Positions 1 through 8,998 of a stretch of 64,000 nucleotides of DNA are shown piece by piece. The translations under genes and the position numbers were made by a program. The stretch's first letter is position 1. Each line of letters opens with the position of its first letter. Below the pieces are notes generated by a model. That model did no database searches, was not told the DNA's origin, and was given only the letters and a program-made list of their open reading frames with translations. Origin of the DNA: Sphaerisporangium album (lineage in GTDB: Bacteria; Actinomycetota; Actinomycetes; Streptosporangiales; Streptosporangiaceae); contig NZ_QOIL01000011.1 in assembly GCF_003323745.1 (NCBI RefSeq), positions 124,001 to 188,000 of the forward strand, in the 5' to 3' direction.

Positions 1-937
1 GCAGCCCGAGAACCCAGTTCGCCAGCGTCTCCAGGTAACCCCGCGTGTACGCGCCGCCGTTGACGCGCATCGCGTGGTCGGCGCCGCCGAGAAAGCGGAT
101 CGTGTAGTCGGGGTTGTTCCCCGCGTCCAGTGCCGAGGTGAGCGTGTGCATGCTCTCGACGAACGGGATGGAGGGGTCCATCGTGCCGTACAGGGCGAGG
201 ACCGGCTGGTGCATGCGCCGCAGGTCGGGGACGCCGTCGTAGCGCAGGAAGTCGAACCCGACCCCGCCCATCGCCTTGGTCAGCAGCTCGCGGACGCCGA
301 GCGGCGCGTGCAACCGCTCCAACTGCTCGTTGAGCGCCCAGGCCACCTGGCGCACGGGGGACACGTTGGGGGAGGACACCAGGACGCTGAAGCCGACGTC
401 GTCGCTGGAGGCGGCGGCGATGGGGACCACCCAGCTTCCCTCGCTGACACCCCACAGACCCGTGCGGAGGGGGTCGACGTCGGCGCGCTGGCGCAGCACC
501 CGGATCATGCGCAGGGCGTCGTCGGCGAGGAGGCCGAAGTCGCGGTGGCGGAAGTCGTACCCGATGCTGCGCTTGTCGTAGGTGAGCGTCACCACCCCGG
601 CCTTGGCCAGCCACGTGGACTGCGTGGTGAAGTCGCCGCGGGCCCCGGAGCCCGAGCCCTGCACGAACACCATCGCGGGGTGCCGGCCCGGTGTGCGCGG
701 CGCGCGGATCGTCGCGGTGAGCGCGGTGCCCTCGACGGGGACCGAGACGTCCTGGCTGGTGATGGCGCCGTTGTGCGCGACAGGGCGGTACTCCGCCGCG
801 GGCTGGGCCGGGAGGGACTGAAGGCTCTCGGACAGCCGGGGCGGGTCGAACGCGGGCGGGGACAGCAGATAGCCCACTGACCCGAGCATCGCGAGCACCA
901 CCGCCGTCGCGACGCTCAACCGGCTACGGTCGGTCAC
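1..937 (-). CDS. Exported alpha/beta hydrolase, 3' end cut by window edge
   Basis: The gene starts at a GTG (935-937) preceded by AGGAGG and runs off the left edge, so about 312 residues are visible and the C-terminus is missing. The N-terminus has one hydrophobic segment (about residues 8-26) that could be a signal peptide or membrane anchor. The fold is that of a serine alpha/beta hydrolase: an oxyanion-type VQGSGSGARGDF stretch, a nucleophile elbow GVSEGS, an acid-bearing YGTMDPSIPF and a catalytic His in GGADHAM. This order of triad residues is what the dienelactone-hydrolase/acyl-esterase clan shows. The substrate cannot be told. It is divergently oriented to sbcD, separated by about 205 bp. 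The surface or secreted location is inferred from the N-terminus alone. Confidence 0.85.
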   Translation of the reverse strand, partial: MTDRSRLSVATAVVLAMLGSVGYLLSPPAFDPPRLSESLQSLPAQPAAEYRPVAHNGAITSQDVSVPVEGTALTATIRAPRTPGRHPAMVFVQGSGSGARGDFTTQSTWLAKAGVVTLTYDKRSIGYDFRHRDFGLLADDALRMIRVLRQRADVDPLRTGLWGVSEGSWVVPIAAASSDDVGFSVLVSSPNVSPVRQVAWALNEQLERLHAPLGVRELLTKAMGGVGFDFLRYDGVPDLRRMHQPVLALYGTMDPSIPFVESMHTLTSALDAGNNPDYTIRFLGGADHAMRVNGGAYTRGYLETLANWVLGL

Positions 938-1128
938 GCCACCTCCTACTTCTGCGACCTCCCCGCGGAACCCCGTCCCCAGGTGTTCCGCCCACCCGAC
1001 GGGACCCGGATCGAACGTTCACTACGCACAACACGATTACATCCCCACACACGACCTCAGATCATCAGGTTAAGTCACGGGGCACGAACGATGGTGCGGC
1101 CGGTACCGCATTTGTCGGTGGGACCTGT

Positions 1129-1134
1129 TAGCTT
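1129..1134 (+). promoter_or_regulatory. Candidate -10 box for leaderless sbcD transcript
   Basis: TAGCTT fits the actinobacterial TANNNT -10 pattern and ends 8 nt before the sbcD ATG, while no Shine-Dalgarno sequence precedes that ATG. A transcript starting at the ATG itself is therefore likely. No convincing -35 box is seen. Confidence 0.4.
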
Positions 1135-1142
1135 CCTGCGAC

Positions 1143-2270
1143 ATGCGTGTGCTGCACACCTCCGACTGGCACCTCGGGCGGGCATTCCACCGCGAAAGCC
1201 TCATCGGTGCCCAGGCGGCCTTCGTCGACCACCTGGTCGAGACGGTCCGCTCCGAACGCGTCGACGTCGTGGCCGTGGCCGGTGACGTCTACGACAGGGC
1301 GCTGCCCTCCGTGGACGCGGTCGCGCTGTGCAACGACGCCCTGCGCAGGCTCACGGCCGAGGGCGTGCGCACCATCCTGATCAGCGGCAACCACGACTCC
1401 GCGCGCAGGCTCGGCTTCGGCGCCGACCTGATCGACGCCGCGGGCGTGCACCTGCGCACCGACCCGGCCCGCGTGGGCGAGCCGGTCGTGGTCGGCGACG
1501 TCGCCTTCTACGGCATCCCCTACCTGGAGCCCGAGGTCGTGCGCGCGCCGTGGGAGCTCGCCGAGCGCAGCCACACGGCCGCTCTCCAGCACGCCATGGG
1601 CCTGATCCGCGCCGACCTCGCCGGTCGCGGCACGCGCGCGGTCGTGCTGGCCCACGCCTTCGTCACCGGCGGCGAGAGCAGCGACAGCGAGCGCGACATC
1701 AGCGTGGGCGGCGTCTCGCACGTGCCGGTCTCCGCCTTCGACGGCGTCGATTACGTCGCGCTCGGCCACCTGCACGGCAGGCAGCGCATGAGCGAGTCCG
1801 TCCGCTACTCCGGCTCGCCGATCGCCTACTCCTTCTCGGAGGAAAGACAGCACAAGGGGTCCTGGCTGGTCGACATCGGCCCGAAGGGCTTCGCCTCGGC
1901 CGAGTTCGTCCCCGCGCCCGTGCCGCGCCCGATCGCCAAGATCGCCGGCCGTCTGGACGGTCTGCTGACCTCGGAGGCGTGGGCCCGGTACGAGGACCAC
2001 TGGCTGCATGTCACGCTCACCGACCCGCAGCGCCCCAAGGCCGCCATGGAGCGGCTCCGGCAGCGCTTCCCCCACACGCTGGGCCTCGCCTTCGAGCCGG
2101 AGGGCGGCGCCGAGGCCGTCCCCGAGGCGCCCCGCTTCGAGGGCCGTCCCGAGATCGACGTCGCCCTCGACTTCGTGCGCGCCGTGCGCGGCGAGCCCGC
2201 CGACGCCGACGAGAAACGGCTCCTCCAGGCGGCGGTCGAGGCCTGTCGGCTGAAAGAGGCTCTGGTCTGA
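1143..2270 (+). CDS. sbcD: Exonuclease SbcD (Mre11-type nuclease subunit)
   Basis: This 375-residue protein is the nuclease subunit of the SbcCD complex, which cuts hairpins and DNA ends during repair and replication. Calcineurin-like phosphoesterase motifs appear in order: SDWHLGR near residue 7, AGDVYDRA near 46, GNHDS near 84, then a late AHAF and GHLHGRQ near 208, giving the metal-binding Asp and His residues. Its length is normal for actinobacterial SbcD. It starts with ATG without a ribosome-binding site. sbcC follows after a 74-bp gap on the same strand, as expected for partners of one complex. The protein acts on chromosomal DNA in the cytoplasm. Confidence 0.96.
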   Translation: MRVLHTSDWHLGRAFHRESLIGAQAAFVDHLVETVRSERVDVVAVAGDVYDRALPSVDAVALCNDALRRLTAEGVRTILISGNHDSARRLGFGADLIDAAGVHLRTDPARVGEPVVVGDVAFYGIPYLEPEVVRAPWELAERSHTAALQHAMGLIRADLAGRGTRAVVLAHAFVTGGESSDSERDISVGGVSHVPVSAFDGVDYVALGHLHGRQRMSESVRYSGSPIAYSFSEERQHKGSWLVDIGPKGFASAEFVPAPVPRPIAKIAGRLDGLLTSEAWARYEDHWLHVTLTDPQRPKAAMERLRQRFPHTLGLAFEPEGGAEAVPEAPRFEGRPEIDVALDFVRAVRGEPADADEKRLLQAAVEACRLKEALV

Positions 2271-2344
2271 ATGCGTTCGTGCCAGGCTGGAGCGCGTGAC
2301 CTCGTCATGCCCTCGATCACCCCCGCGCCGGGAGGCTTCCTGAG

Positions 2345-5300
2345 ATGAGGCTGCACCGGCTCCGGCTCACCGCCTTCGGGTCCTTCCCCGGCAGCGAAGA
2401 GGTCGACTTCGACGCGCTCGGGGAAGCGGGCCTGTTCCTCGTGCACGGCCCCACGGGCGCGGGCAAGACCACCGTGCTCGACGCCGTCTGCTACGCGCTC
2501 TACGGCCAGGTGCCCGGCCTGCGCAACAACGCCCGGCGCCTGCGCTGCGACCACGCGCCCGCCGACCGCGGGCCGGAGGTCACGCTCGAGGTCACCCTGC
2601 GCGGCCGCCGCCTTCGGGTCACGCGTTCCCCCGTCTGGGATCGGCCCAAGCTGCGGGGCGAGGGGGTCATCGAAGAGAAGGCCAAGGTCCGCGTGTGGGA
2701 ACTGCCGCCCTCGGGCGAGCCGGTGTTCCACACCAACCGCGCGGACGAGGCCGGGGAGTTCATCGGCGGGCTGCTCGGCATGAACGCCGACCAGTTCTGC
2801 CAGGTCGCGATGCTGCCCCAGGGCGACTTCGCCCGCTTCCTTCGCGCCGACGGCGACGAGCGGCGCAAGCTCCTGGAGAAGCTGTTCTCCGTCAAGATCT
2901 ACAGCGAGGTCGAGCACTGGCTCGCCGACCACCGCACCGCCGCCTGGCAGGAGCGCCAGGAGCTCCGCGCGCGCGTCGACTCCGTCCTCGACCAGATGCG
3001 CGGCGCGGCCGGTCCCGCGCTGCTGGCGGCGCCGTCCGGTGACGACGCGCGGTCCGGGCAGGGCGAGCTCGGCGAGCGTTCCGCTCTCGGCGCGCGCGGC
3101 GGCCGCGAGGCCGGCGGCCCGGACGTTCGCGCCGATCACGACCCGCAGGACAAGCCGCTGGAGTGGGCCCGCGATCTGCTCGCGGCGGCCGAGCGGGTGT
3201 GGGCCGCGTACGCGGGCGAGCGCGCGGCCGGCGAGCACGTCCTGAAGTCGGCGAGGGCCGAGCTGGAGGCCGGCCGCGAGCTGGCCCGGCGCCGCCGCGC
3301 CCACGCCGACGCCCAGGCCAGGCGCGACGAACTGGACCGCGCGGCCGAGGAGCGCTCCGACCTGGAGACGATCCTCGCCGAGGCCGCCCGCGCCGACCGG
3401 GTGGCGCCCTTGCTTCAGCAGGCCGAACAACGGGCCGAGGCCGCGGCCAAGGCCCGCCGCCTCGCCGCCGACGCCACGGCCCGCGCGTTGCCGCTGCTCC
3501 CCGAGAGCGAGCGGCCGTCCGCGCGGTCAGGCGCCGACGGGCCGATCGAAGGGGACTCCGCGTGGTCCCGTTCCGGTGTGCCGCCGCAGTGGCCCGATTC
3601 CGGGGAGCCGTGGGAGGGGGACTCCACGGGGGCCGATCCCGAGGGGCTGTCCGGGAGGCTGTCCGCGTGGCCGGATCCGGAGCGGTTGTCCGAGCTGGAG
3701 CGCGTGCGCAGGGACGAGGTCGCCCGGCTGGAACAGCTCGTGCCCGAGGAGTCGCGGCTGGCCCGGTTGTACGACGAGCTGGCCGGGGCGGGCCGTCGCC
3801 TGGAGGGCCTGGCGCGCGAGGAGGCCGAGACCGACCGGCGGCTGGCCGTCCTCCCGGAGCTCCGCAGGGACACGGGCGAGCGTCTGGCGCTGGCACGCCT
3901 CGCGACCTCCGGCCTTCCGACGGCGCGCGCCGCCGTCTCGGCCACCGCCCGCCACCTCGACGCGGTCCGCCGCCGGGAAGAGCTGGCCGCCGAGGTCGCC
4001 ACCGCCCACGACCGGTTCGTCACCGCCCTCTCCCGGTTGCCGGCCGCCCTGACCGGAGGCCTGCCCGTCGCCGCCCCCGCGCCGGACGATCGTGGGACGG
4101 TCGCCGGCCCGCTCGGCGCCTCCCCGCCGGACGACGGGGGCATCGGTCTGCCCGCCGCGGTGGCCGGCGGCCTGGCCGTCGACATGAGGGAGGTCGCGCG
4201 CGCGGTCCGCGAGCGGCTCGCCGAGTGGGAACGGGACCACCGGGACGAGCTGGCGGGGCTAGAGCACCGCCGCGCCGAGGAGGCCCGCTTCGCGGACGTG
4301 CGCGCCGAGCTGGCGGACGCGGACGAGCGGCTGGCCGGGCTGGCCGAGCGGGAGGCCGCCCTCGCCGGCGCCCAGGCGGAGCTCCCCGCGACCCTCGCGC
4401 GGATGGACGAGCGCCTGGCCGCCGTACGCCGGCGGGCCGCGCTGATCCCCGCCGCCGAGAACGCGTTCAACGCCGCCTGCGCCCTGCTGGAGCACGCCGA
4501 GCGCCGTGACGCGCTGGTGGCCGAGCTGGAGGCCGCCGAGGCCGAGCGGCGCGCGGCCACCGACGAGGCCCAGGAGCTGCGCGACCGCCTCCAGTCCATC
4601 CGGCAGGCCCGCATCGAGGGCATGGCGGCCGAGCTCGCGCACGGGCTGGTCCCGGGCGAGCCGTGCGTGGTCTGCGGGTCGACCGACCACCCCGAGCCCG
4701 CCCTCGCCGCCGAGTCCATGCCCACGGTCGACGACGAGCTGGAGGCCGAGGCGCGGGCCGACGCCGCGCAGGACGCCCGCCAGGCCGCCGAGGGCCGGGT
4801 CGCGGTGCTGTCGTCCCAGCTCGACGAGGCCGAGGCCCGCGCCGAGGGGTACTCGGTGGGCGAGGCCCTCGCCGCTCGCGAGGAGGCCGAGGGCGAGCTG
4901 GCCGCGCTCGCCGTGGCGGCGGAGGAGGCCGACGAGCTCGCCGAGCGGGCCCAGGGCGTCCGTGAGGCGCTCGGCGACGCTCAGGCCAAGGTGCGTGACC
5001 TCGACCTGCTTGCGGCCGAGCAGCGCACCCACCGCGCCGCGCTCCAGGCAGAGCTCGACCGGCTCACGGCCGTCCTCGACACGGCCCGGGGAGCCGACGC
5101 GTCCGTGGCCGCCCGGCGTGACCGCGTCGGCGAGGAGGCACGGCTGCTCGGCCTCGCCATCGAGGCCGCCGCGAGCCTCGGCGAGGCCGCGACCGTCCAC
5201 GAGGAGGCCGGAGCCGCCGTGCGCCGCGACGTCCCCGAGGTCCTCCGGCTCCTCGACGCCGCCGAGACGGCCGCGCGCGAGGCCACGGCCCCGCCAGGCG

Positions 5301-6712
5301 TCACGCCGGCGCCGGAGCCGGGGTCGCGCGAGCATGTCACGGCCGCGCCGGACGTCACGCCGGACCTGGGGCCGCGCGGGTCGGGGGTCGATGGTCCGGA
5401 TGATGGGGAGCGCGACGGCGGGCGCGAAGCCGACGGGGCGACGTTGGAAGGGGCCGGGCGGATCGCCGTGCGCGCCGAGGAGGCGCTGGGGCGGCTGCGG
5501 GAGGCCGGTGACGCGGAGACCGAGCTCGCCGAGGCGGCGGCGCGTATCGACGCCGAGCTCGCCGAGCTGAACGAGCGGCTCGCCCGCACGGGCGTGGAGC
5601 TCGCCGCCGAGCGGGTCAAGCAGGGAGGGCTCACGGCCGAGTCCGAACGGCTGGCCGAACGGCTCGGCGCCGCGCGGGGCGAGGACGCCACGCTGGCCGC
5701 GCGCCTGGACCGGCTCGCCGACGAGGCCGAGCTGCTCCGGGACGCCGCCGAGGTAGGACGCCACGCCCGTTCGGCCGCGGCAGAACGGGAGGCCGCCGTC
5801 GCCAGGGCCGAGAGCGCGGCGGCGGAGGCCGGCTTCGCGGGGGTCGAGGACGCCCGCGCGGCGACGCGCACGCCGGCGGCGCGCCAGGGCATGGCCGAGC
5901 GGCTGCGCGCGCTGGACGCCGAGCACACCGCCGTGGCCAAGCTGCTGGCCGACCCGCAGCTGGCCGAGGCCGCCGCGCGGCCCGCTCCCGACCTGCCCGC
6001 GCTCACCGAGGCGTTCGAGCGCGCCGAGCGCGAGCACGGCGAGCGCGTCTCGGCCTGCGACCAGGCCGCCGCCCGCCGCGACCGGCTCGCCGCGCTGGCC
6101 GGGGACCTGGAGGACACGATGGCGCGCTGGCGTCCCGCCGAGGACCGCCACAAGCTCGCCAAGGGGCTCGCCGAGCTGGCCGTCGGCACGTCGTCCGACA
6201 ACGTCCCGCACATGCGCCTGTCGTCCTACGTGCTGGGGGAGCGGCTGCGGCAGGTCGTGGCGGCGGCCAACACCCGCCTCGACCACATGTCGGGCGGCCG
6301 TTACGTCCTGCTGTACGACCCGCGCAAGGCGGCGGGCGACCGCAAGCGGGCGGGGGGCGGTCTCGGCCTGCGGGTCCTGGACGGGTGGACGGGCGTCGAT
6401 CGCGATCCGGCCACCTTGTCCGGCGGCGAGGCCTTCATGACCTCCCTGGCGCTGGCGCTGGCCCTCGCCGACGTCGTGACCGCCGAGGCGGGCGGCGTCG
6501 AGCTGGGCACGCTGTTCATCGACGAGGGGTTCGGCAGTCTCGACGAGGACACCCTCGACGGCGTCCTCGACATCCTGGACGAGTTGCGGGACGGCGGCAG
6601 GGCCGTCGGCATCGTGAGCCATGTCGGGGAGCTGCGCGCGCGCGTCCCGGCGCAGTTGCGGGTCGTCAAGAACCGCTTCGGCTCCCGTCTTTCCCTGGCC
6701 GTTCCCGGATAG
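2345..6712 (+). CDS. sbcC: Exonuclease subunit SbcC (Rad50-type SMC-like ATPase)
   Basis: At 1455 residues this is clearly longer than usual actinobacterial SbcC (about 1000). Walker A (GPTGAGKTT) lies near residue 35, the zinc-hook motif CVVC has Cys774 and Cys777, the ABC signature LSGGEAF is near 1358 and Walker B (LFIDEGF) near 1390. Long Ala/Glu/Arg-rich stretches between them are the coiled-coil arms. The extra length comes largely from three Gly/Pro/Asp-rich, non-coiled inserts at about residues 226-272, 386-448 and 979-1038. SbcC is the ATP-driven architectural partner of SbcD. Catalytic motifs are all intact, so the inserts are probably tolerated loops. Confidence 0.96.
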   Translation: MRLHRLRLTAFGSFPGSEEVDFDALGEAGLFLVHGPTGAGKTTVLDAVCYALYGQVPGLRNNARRLRCDHAPADRGPEVTLEVTLRGRRLRVTRSPVWDRPKLRGEGVIEEKAKVRVWELPPSGEPVFHTNRADEAGEFIGGLLGMNADQFCQVAMLPQGDFARFLRADGDERRKLLEKLFSVKIYSEVEHWLADHRTAAWQERQELRARVDSVLDQMRGAAGPALLAAPSGDDARSGQGELGERSALGARGGREAGGPDVRADHDPQDKPLEWARDLLAAAERVWAAYAGERAAGEHVLKSARAELEAGRELARRRRAHADAQARRDELDRAAEERSDLETILAEAARADRVAPLLQQAEQRAEAAAKARRLAADATARALPLLPESERPSARSGADGPIEGDSAWSRSGVPPQWPDSGEPWEGDSTGADPEGLSGRLSAWPDPERLSELERVRRDEVARLEQLVPEESRLARLYDELAGAGRRLEGLAREEAETDRRLAVLPELRRDTGERLALARLATSGLPTARAAVSATARHLDAVRRREELAAEVATAHDRFVTALSRLPAALTGGLPVAAPAPDDRGTVAGPLGASPPDDGGIGLPAAVAGGLAVDMREVARAVRERLAEWERDHRDELAGLEHRRAEEARFADVRAELADADERLAGLAEREAALAGAQAELPATLARMDERLAAVRRRAALIPAAENAFNAACALLEHAERRDALVAELEAAEAERRAATDEAQELRDRLQSIRQARIEGMAAELAHGLVPGEPCVVCGSTDHPEPALAAESMPTVDDELEAEARADAAQDARQAAEGRVAVLSSQLDEAEARAEGYSVGEALAAREEAEGELAALAVAAEEADELAERAQGVREALGDAQAKVRDLDLLAAEQRTHRAALQAELDRLTAVLDTARGADASVAARRDRVGEEARLLGLAIEAAASLGEAATVHEEAGAAVRRDVPEVLRLLDAAETAAREATAPPGVTPAPEPGSREHVTAAPDVTPDLGPRGSGVDGPDDGERDGGREADGATLEGAGRIAVRAEEALGRLREAGDAETELAEAAARIDAELAELNERLARTGVELAAERVKQGGLTAESERLAERLGAARGEDATLAARLDRLADEAELLRDAAEVGRHARSAAAEREAAVARAESAAAEAGFAGVEDARAATRTPAARQGMAERLRALDAEHTAVAKLLADPQLAEAAARPAPDLPALTEAFERAEREHGERVSACDQAAARRDRLAALAGDLEDTMARWRPAEDRHKLAKGLAELAVGTSSDNVPHMRLSSYVLGERLRQVVAAANTRLDHMSGGRYVLLYDPRKAAGDRKRAGGGLGLRVLDGWTGVDRDPATLSGGEAFMTSLALALALADVVTAEAGGVELGTLFIDEGFGSLDEDTLDGVLDILDELRDGGRAVGIVSHVGELRARVPAQLRVVKNRFGSRLSLAVPG

Positions 6713-6725
6713 ACCGCCACGTATG

Positions 6726-6751
6726 GGAACGTTGTCATGCCTGTGATGGTT
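6726..6751 (+). promoter_or_regulatory. Candidate SigR/SigH-type ECF promoter
   Basis: GGAAC at 6726-6730 and GTT at 6749-6751 are separated by 18 nt. This matches the GGAA(T/C)-N18-GTT architecture known for thiol-stress sigma factors SigR/SigH. It sits about 80 bp upstream of the FnIII-MoxR-DUF58-transglutaminase operon. The motif is short and could be chance. Confidence 0.3.
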
Positions 6752-6828
6752 GGTGCCTGTGGGATCGACGACACCCCTGGGATGGCGTACGGCGGGACAA
6801 ATTCGATCAGTTGGGGGAGAGCACGGGG

Positions 6829-8982
6829 ATGGACGTCCCAAAGCCGCGTGGTGACCGGCTCACCGGGGTGATCGCGGCGGTCGTGGTCGGTGCGCTCGGG
6901 GTCACGGCGGCCCTGGTCGGGGTGGGCGTGTCCAGCGCCAGTCCCAGGCTCGCCGACATCGGCGCGTGGCTGTGGAGCTCGCACACGGGCTCGGTGGTCC
7001 ACGCCAACGGCCTGTCCGGCAAGGTGGACGGGCGCATCGACAAGGTCGCCGGGGCCGGCCGCGACCTCGACATCGTCCAGGACGGCACGACGGTGCTGCT
7101 CGTCGACCGCGCGACCGGGGCGGTCAGCCGCATCGAGCCGAGCAGGCTCACCATCGTCCAGACCCGCGACTTCAAGGCCGCCCGCCTCCAGGTCGTCGTG
7201 GCCGGGGACGCCGCGTACGCCGTCGACCCGGAGGGCACCGTCCAGCGCATCGACCCGGCCACCCTCAACGCCGTCGGCGCGCCCGTCACCCTGCCCCGCC
7301 CGCTCGGCCGCGCCGCCTTCGACGGGGGCGGCACGCTGTGGGTTCCGGTGCCCGCGCGCGGCCAGGTCGTGCCGATCCACGGCGGCGTCAAGGGCCGGGA
7401 GGTCCCGGCCGGTGACGCCGGTGACCCGCTGTCGCTCACCGTCGCCGGTGGCCTGCCCGTCGTCGTGAACACCCGGGCCGCGAACGCGGTCACGATCGGC
7501 GCGGACGGCACGCGCTCGCGCTTCACTCTGCCCGAGGCGGTCACCTCGGCCGGGCACGGCGGCGTGCTGTCGCCGGCGATGACCGAGGGCTCGACCGTGC
7601 CGCTCCTGGTCCCCGGCCCGGATGGTCTGCTGCTCCTGCTCGACTCCGCGTCCGGGCAGATCGCGCAGACGAAGCTGGCGCAGGTCGTCGACGACCCCTC
7701 GGCGCTGGGGGTGCCGCAGGTGCTCGGAAGCCGCGCGTACATCCCGGACACCGGCAGCGGACGGCTGATCGTCTGGGACGCGGCGGCGAAGGGATTCGTC
7801 ACGCCCATCCAGGTCACGAAGCACAAGGGCGATTTCGAGGTCTTCGTGCGAGACGGGCTGCTGTGGGCCAACGAGGGCGACGGCGCCGTCGTGGTCGACC
7901 CCGAGGGGCGCGAGCAGCGCGTCCAGAAGGACGATCCGGACGTTCCCGGCCCGACGCGCACCCCGAGGCCCGAGCCGACGCCGAGCGCGCCGCCCACCGA
8001 CGACGGCAGCCCGCCGCCGTCCGATCCGCCGGTCTCCGACCCGACCGGCCGGGATCCGACTCCCACCAGGTCGCGTGACGCCGTGCCTCCCGAGGCCACC
8101 CCGACGCCCGAGCGCACCCGCACGCGCGGGCCGTCGCCCACCGCGAGCCCGACGCCCTCGGCGCCCGGCGCGCCCGGGTCGGTGAGCGTGCAGTCCGGCC
8201 CCGGCAGGATCGACGTGACGTTCTCCCCGTCGGCGGGAGGCCGGGTCGACCACTACACGCTGACCGCCTCCGCCCCGGGCGGGGACGTGACGCCCGCGCG
8301 GGTGGGCGGTAAGGGCCCGTTCCGGTTCCAGGTGACCGGCGGCGACTGCGCCAAGGAGTACACCTTCGTCGTGGTCGCCCACTGGAAGGGCGGTGAGGTG
8401 TCCTCGGAGCCGAGCGGCGCCGCCAAACCGTGCGTCGCGCCCGCCGCCCCCGCGAACTTCCGGGCCACGCCGAAGAACCACGGCGCCGACCTGTCGTGGG
8501 ACGCGCCCGGGAACGCGCGCGGGTCGGACACCACCTACTCCCTGTCCGGCGCCGCCGCCAAGGACGGCATCACCGCCACCTCCTTCGGTGTCGACGGCCT
8601 GAAGAACGCGCAGAGGTACGACTTCGTGCTGAAGGCGAAGAACGCGGCCGGGGAAGGACAGGCCACGGCCTCCGCCACGGCCGACCTCGCCTACCCGCGC
8701 CGGGCGTACGAGAACGCGTACAACGACCAGACCGACACGATCATCCGCCCCGGCACCGGCAAGACGGGCGAGGTCGGGCGGATCCCGCGGGGCCAGTACA
8801 GGTCCATCACCGTGATCTGCCAGCTCAAGGGCGACTCGGTCACGGAGGCGGATTCGGGGGAGACCAGCGACGTCTGGGACCGCATCGAATGGAACGGCGG
8901 TGTCGCGTACCTGAGCGACACGCTGATGAAGACACCACGCGGCGGATTCCCCGCCGCGCCGTTGTTCCAATGCGACGACTGA
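6829..8982 (+). CDS. Membrane-anchored surface protein with beta-propeller-like, FnIII and SH3-like regions
   Basis: This 717-residue protein starts at ATG 6829 just after a GGGGGAGAG stretch. The open frame extends further upstream but through non-homologous-looking sequence. A transmembrane segment lies at about residues 11-32. Residues about 40-365 contain repeats with alternating beta-type sequence (DRATGAVSRI, DPEGTVQRID, DSASGQIAQT) suggesting a propeller outside the cell. A Pro/Thr/Ser linker (about 370-445) is followed by two fibronectin type III-like modules (about 446-625) and a C-terminal piece with ITVICQLKGDSV and GGVAYLSDTL that resembles a bacterial SH3-like domain. It is the first gene of a cluster with MoxR, DUF58 and transglutaminase-fold genes. 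This suggests envelope-linked assembly work, though its partner or ligand is unknown. Confidence 0.8.
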   Translation: MDVPKPRGDRLTGVIAAVVVGALGVTAALVGVGVSSASPRLADIGAWLWSSHTGSVVHANGLSGKVDGRIDKVAGAGRDLDIVQDGTTVLLVDRATGAVSRIEPSRLTIVQTRDFKAARLQVVVAGDAAYAVDPEGTVQRIDPATLNAVGAPVTLPRPLGRAAFDGGGTLWVPVPARGQVVPIHGGVKGREVPAGDAGDPLSLTVAGGLPVVVNTRAANAVTIGADGTRSRFTLPEAVTSAGHGGVLSPAMTEGSTVPLLVPGPDGLLLLLDSASGQIAQTKLAQVVDDPSALGVPQVLGSRAYIPDTGSGRLIVWDAAAKGFVTPIQVTKHKGDFEVFVRDGLLWANEGDGAVVVDPEGREQRVQKDDPDVPGPTRTPRPEPTPSAPPTDDGSPPPSDPPVSDPTGRDPTPTRSRDAVPPEATPTPERTRTRGPSPTASPTPSAPGAPGSVSVQSGPGRIDVTFSPSAGGRVDHYTLTASAPGGDVTPARVGGKGPFRFQVTGGDCAKEYTFVVVAHWKGGEVSSEPSGAAKPCVAPAAPANFRATPKNHGADLSWDAPGNARGSDTTYSLSGAAAKDGITATSFGVDGLKNAQRYDFVLKAKNAAGEGQATASATADLAYPRRAYENAYNDQTDTIIRPGTGKTGEVGRIPRGQYRSITVICQLKGDSVTEADSGETSDVWDRIEWNGGVAYLSDTLMKTPRGGFPAAPLFQCDD

Positions 8983-8998
8983 TCAGGGGGACGACGTC

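Noticed and set aside
4259-6841. 860-residue open frame opposite sbcC
   Set aside because: It is the complement of a GC-rich coding frame, full of Arg/Gly/Leu low-complexity, while sbcC shows intact motifs across the same DNA.
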